A DNA stretch of 64,000 nucleotides. Source: Abelmoschus esculentus. Its lineage: Eukaryota > Streptophyta > Magnoliopsida > Malvales > Malvaceae. Made by a program: the position numbers and the translations under genes. The stretch covers positions 11,064,001 through 11,128,000 of the forward strand of contig JAUCBN010000004.1 in the NCBI GenBank assembly GCA_035048815.1. The letters run 5' to 3'. Shown here in pieces: positions 60,220 through 64,000 of this stretch; within the stretch, counting starts at the first letter, position 1, and every line of letters starts with the position of its first letter. The notes below the pieces were generated by a model. The model made no database searches, was not told where the DNA came from, and worked only from the letters and a program-made list of their open reading frames with translations.

Positions 60220-60677
60220 GGTACTCCACTCAACCATCCCCTTGCTCGACCACATAGAGAATAAGGGAATAACTTGAGTTTCAAGACATCCTCATGAACT
60301 CCTTGTTGACGGAATGAGTCACAAACTTCTAAAAATGCCCTGATATGTTACCTTGCATCTTCATGCGCCATACCTCCAAATTGCCCAATCAAGTTAAGCA
60401 TATTGAACATGACAGGCTTAAGTTCGAAATGTGTAGCTATAATTTCTGGTGCAACGATGCCAAGATTAAGATCATCCAAGATAGAATTTAAGTGATCCCT
60501 AATAGCTCTCGGTCGATATGCAACAGCATGTTGATTTGCCCCGGCATTTTGAACTACTGGGTCTTGAATTGGTGGTGGGTTCATATCTCTACGTTGATTA
60601 CACCTTCTTTGACGAAACAAACGCTCAATTTCAGGCACTATAGGATAAAGAGGTCCGTCAGTAGACCGTCTGGACAT
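60220..60677 (-). pseudogene. E gag, N-terminal part
   Basis: Start MSRRSTDGPLYPIVPEIERL at 60677, with THFELKPVMFNMLNLIGQFGG. A TAA follows HEDAR where Gln is expected. It then continues ...FLEVCDSFRQQGVHEDVLKL and SLCGRARGWLSGVP up to the D insertion. It is clearly homologous to the starts of the B and D gag genes. Confidence 0.85.
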
Positions 60678-60782
60678 GCACTGAAAAGAAAAACAAATAA
60701 AACAAGTAAAAAGAAACTAGAAAACTAAACAAAGCTAAACAAAAATGCCAAGGTAAACATAACTGACTTTACTCTAAATAGA

Positions 60783-60800
60783 TCCCCGGCAACGGTGCCA
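60783..60800 (-). other. Primer-binding site of E (Athila type, one-base variant)
   Basis: Minus strand TGGCACCGTTGCCGGGGA. It differs from B and D by A for G at the fifth base. It lies six bases from the LTR. Confidence 0.85.
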
Positions 60801-60806
60801 AAAACT

Positions 60807-62653
60807 TGGTGTGTTCTGTGTAGTGTTATAAATGATGTATGTGAACACACATATATGTGCAAGTATACACAGTCATACAAGTAATAATAGGGTGAATGAG
60901 TATCGTTCCCACGAGGATCTCGGTAAAGTGCATAGTAAATTTGCCAAGGCAACAAAAAAAAGAAAACAAAGATAAAGATATCAACAAGAGAAAATATATA
61001 TGTACGGTGAAGGTGTAAGGTGGGAATGCTATGGCAATTCTAGAATGCTAGCAACTAAAATATACCAAGGCAAAATAGAATGGATGATGATGGCAAGGTT
61101 ATGGAGGTGGTGTGAAGTGTAAAGCAGAGTGATTGCAAGATAACAAGTAAAATAAAGAAAGCAGTTTGTAAATGCAGAGGCAAAAGCAGGATGCAAGAAC
61201 ACGTTTGCACTATATGATGTACTGACCCTCTATTGATGAACTCTCTCGGGAATGACTAGTGGGAACTTCTATGGACTTCTTACCCCTCACTTCTACTAGC
61301 ATAAGGCAACTATGGTGTATATCTACTCGACAGAGGTTTCTTAAGTGTTCCCGCTCTTCCGAGGCATAGGAACCTGATAAACTAAAATGCCATGGTATTT
61401 TCGCCTGTCACGCGAATGACATTCTAGCCTATCGGTTAAAGCGCACTCCTTTTAGTCGTTGAAACCCTCCCTTATGACTCTTCCGAGTGCTCTAGGTTTA
61501 GATTAGGCTCTATTTTCAGTCTAGAACCCATTGCTCACGTAGATCCTCCCTTAGCCTCTTCCGAGTGATCTAAGGATCTATAGCTACGCCTCTTTCGAGT
61601 GCTCTAGCATGCACCTAAACAAAGGACATTGGTCGTGCCTCTTACAATGCCTAGATGATTATCAACAATGAGCAAAGCAAATACACAAACACATAGAAGA
61701 CAATATATTAATAAAGGCAAAAGATAATCATCCACAAAAGTAACCACTTAAACAAAGCTCACATGGTGGTGCTAAATGTTAAAGTAATATCATCCATATA
61801 AAACCTTAAACATTCAACAAATCATCCTCTTAAAAATATGAAAAATAAAGCAAATGAAAGGAGGACTAGAAGACACCCTTGGTTGATCATGCCGCCGGCT
61901 CTTCAACCACCACGAGACGCCTTGGTGTGCTAGCCCCTTCCGGGTGTTTAGCACACCACTCACTTCGAGCTCTATCAATGGAGGACTCCTTGGCCGGAGT
62001 TTGAAGGAGAAAGCTGGGAGCTTTCCTCCGCCGCAAACCGCTCCAAAGGTGCCTCTTTTACTGTGTTTTTGCTCCTCAAAATGCCTCCTTTTTTTTCTTG
62101 CCTTTAGGTCACCATCCTTTATAAAGAAGGGGTGAAAAACCCTAAAAGATAGGCAAAAATCCCTTTTTGCCCTCTTCATGTCCTGGCATTTCTGCAGGAT
62201 TGACAGAGGTGACAGTGGTCCCCTACTGAGGTGGCTCGCATACAGGCCATATTTGTTGTGGTCCCCTACCGAGGTGGCTGTGGCCAGGCTATAGTGGTCC
62301 CGACCGGCTGTGGTAGCACCAGCTGGAACTCTTATCAAAATATCTCATTGTCATCTAGCTCAGCACAGGAATCCCCTAGCTTTGCCATGGCATTTTCCTA
62401 TCGCTATCCTTCTGCGAATGCCATGACAAATTGCCTCAACTTTCATTTTTGCTTCACCTGCACAACACAACTAAAAAGAACTACCTTTCTTATTAAATAG
62501 CACCTATTACCACATAAAAATGCCAAGGCATATCTAGAAGACTAAATGCAATGTTATGAACCTAAATGCAACTAAATGAACCTATATGAGCCTAAGGACA
62601 TTCAATAACTTAAGTAAAAAGGCCTAAAATATAGCCTTTTTAAGGAGTTATCA
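60807..62653 (-). repeat. E 5' LTR, complete
   Basis: 1847 bp, minus strand TGATAACTCC...CACACCA. It is the reference for the E 3' LTR: it shows the uninterrupted sites of B (near 61020) and G (near 61924). GTGGTCCCCTAC-GAGGTGGCT is duplicated at 62215-62280. Confidence 0.9.
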
Positions 62654-64000
62654 AGCCTCCTCAAGGATAGTGCGTCTTAACTCTACATCACTTGGCACTA
62701 CGATCCGATCCTTAAAACACAAAAGACCATTACCATTAAAACAAAAGTCTGTTGGATTTCCCTTGGAAATATTCGTAACATGAGCTGCCAAGGACTCATC
62801 TAGCAACTGTTTCTCCTTGATCAACGCCACTAGTGATAGTTTCACTTGTAATTCGGCTACCAAGCCACTACCATGCGAAAAGATCAAATGTACAAACATA
62901 GCTCTCAACTCGACTACCACTTTTCTACTTAAAGCATCAGTCACTACATTAGCCTTTCCAATGTGATATTCTATGGTCAAGTCATAGTCCTTAAGTAACT
63001 TCAACCATGTTCGTTGTCTAAGATTCAACTGCTTTTGAGACATTAGATATTTTAGACTTTTGTGGTCCGTATACACAATACACTATTCTTCATAAAGGTA
63101 ATGCCTCTAGATTTTCAAGGCAAACACAACTGCGGCCAACTCGATATCATGGGTAAGATAATTACGTTCATGCATTTTTAACTGTCGAGATGCATAAGCC
63201 ACAACTTTTCCCTCTTGTATTAACATACATTCGAGACCAACATATAAGGCATCACTATAGATAACAAACTTTTTTCCTGACTCGGGTTGAATCAAGATTG
63301 GAGCTTGTGTTAAAGCTTCCTTAAGATTCTCAAAAGCATGTTGCCTTGTCTCAGTCCACTCAAACGATACTCCCTTTTGCAATAACTTCGTCAAAGGGGC
63401 AACAATATTCGAAAGCCCATCTACGAACTATCAGTAGTATCCTACCAAGCTCAAGAAACTACGAACCTCCTTTACTGACCTTAGTTGCTTCCAACCCATT
63501 ACAACTCCACTTTCTACAGATCTATACGGATACCTTCGGCCGATACCACGCGTCCAAGAAAAACCACTTCTTTTATCCAAAACTCACATTTACTTAGCTT
63601 GGCATACAACTGATTATCCAACAAAGTTTGAAGAACAACCAAAGGTATCGATCATGCTCCTCCTCAGTCCAAGAGTATACAAGGATGTCGTCGATGAACA
63701 CCACTACAAACTGATCCAAGAACTCATGAAAAAAAGCAGTTTATCATATCCATGAACACGGCAGGAGCATTAGTCAATCCAAACAGCGTCACAAGGAATT
63801 CATAATGAATATACGTATGTGAAACGCTGTCTTTGGCACATCTTGCTCCTTCACTTTCAAGTGATAGTATCTAGATCTAAGGTCGATCTTAGAAAACACT
63901 ATCGTACCTCGGAATTGATCAAACAAGTCACCAAGTGGTAAAGGATACTTATTCTTGATTCTTAACTTATTTAACTAGCAGTAGTCTATACACATTCTCA
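62654..64000 (-). pseudogene. Element F right half: gypsy RT and RNase H, cut by window end
   Basis: Minus strand from the window edge: RT with a VVFIDDILVYS-type catalytic motif near 63685, the connection region, then WTETRQHAFENLKEALTQAP, YSDALYVGLECMLIQEGKVVAYASRQLK, ELAAVVFALKI (63394-63107). After a TAG comes YTDHKSLKYLMSQKQLNLRQR, NVVTDALSRKV and VELRRTILEEA, ending at the E insertion. Relatives continue with a short HSSPYA.HPG segment before the integrase part found at 23960. Frameshifts at 63395-63660 show decay. It belongs to the same chromovirus type as A but is a different, older family. Confidence 0.85.

Larger units (their letters stand above)
40969..62653 (-). mobile_element. 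Element E: Athila-type retrotransposon with pol, heavily invaded
   Basis: Read on the minus strand: 5' LTR 60807-62653, PBS, gag (60677-60220 and 52915-51900), protease, RT, RNase H, integrase (to 47893), a downstream ORF (47414-45870), two hairpin plus G-tract units, and a 3' LTR (44863 to 40969). It contains D in gag, G in its 3' LTR and B at its left end. It interrupts F; its right flank AGCCT (62654-62658) would be one TSD copy, but the left one was deleted. Many stops and at least three frameshifts make it inactive. It is the only Athila-type element here with a polymerase, so it represents the kind of partner B and D would need. Confidence 0.88.

Overview
The window is nuclear DNA of a flowering plant, most likely a eudicot. 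The evidence is an AT-rich background, one intron-containing gene with GT-AG introns, and dense LTR retrotransposons of plant clades: Ty1/copia, chromodomain-type Ty3/gypsy and Athila-type Ty3/gypsy. A cotton-like genome is possible but not proven from the sequence. There are no bacterial operons, rRNA or tRNA genes, or CRISPR arrays.

Left third (1-22.8 kb). An Athila-type LTR tail (1-791) is followed by 4 kb of AT-rich DNA without genes. Next is a decayed Ty1/copia element (4790-12505, TSD TATTT) carrying a hAT-type MITE in its 5' LTR and an Athila-type solo LTR in its integrase region. A satellite-like array of about 15 diverged monomers of about 186 bp (12690-15440) abuts it. The only host gene is on the minus strand (16310-19263): five coding exons for a bZIP-like, coiled-coil-rich protein of about 270 residues.

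Right two thirds (22.8-64 kb) is one nest. The outermost element F (gypsy chromovirus, minus) is cut in two, with its IN/chromodomain half at 22.8-23.96 kb and its RT/RNase H half at 62.65-64 kb. Between the halves lies E, an Athila-type element (minus, gag-PR-RT-RH-IN plus a downstream ORF). E was in turn invaded by B (plus), D (minus) and a 2.25-kb insertion G. B was itself invaded by A, a nearly complete 9.3-kb chromovirus (minus). TSDs are readable for A (CTACA/CTGCA), D (GGTAC), the copia element (TATTT), its solo LTR (GCCAA) and the MITE (ATTGGAAT).

Most unusual: B and D are two separate insertions of one short family that keeps gag-protease and a downstream ORF but has no RT, RNase H or integrase. 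Its gag has also lost the zinc knuckle that E keeps, so it looks non-autonomous and mobilised in trans. B, D and E are studded with a short palindrome, TGCCNNGGCA (40 exact copies found by eye), which falls in several reading frames and in non-coding DNA; I saw none in A. B and D also carry a set of three equal-sized hairpins with a compensatory stem change. B, D and E each carry two AGGA-loop hairpins next to G-rich tracts. These look like DNA- or RNA-level signals of the family.
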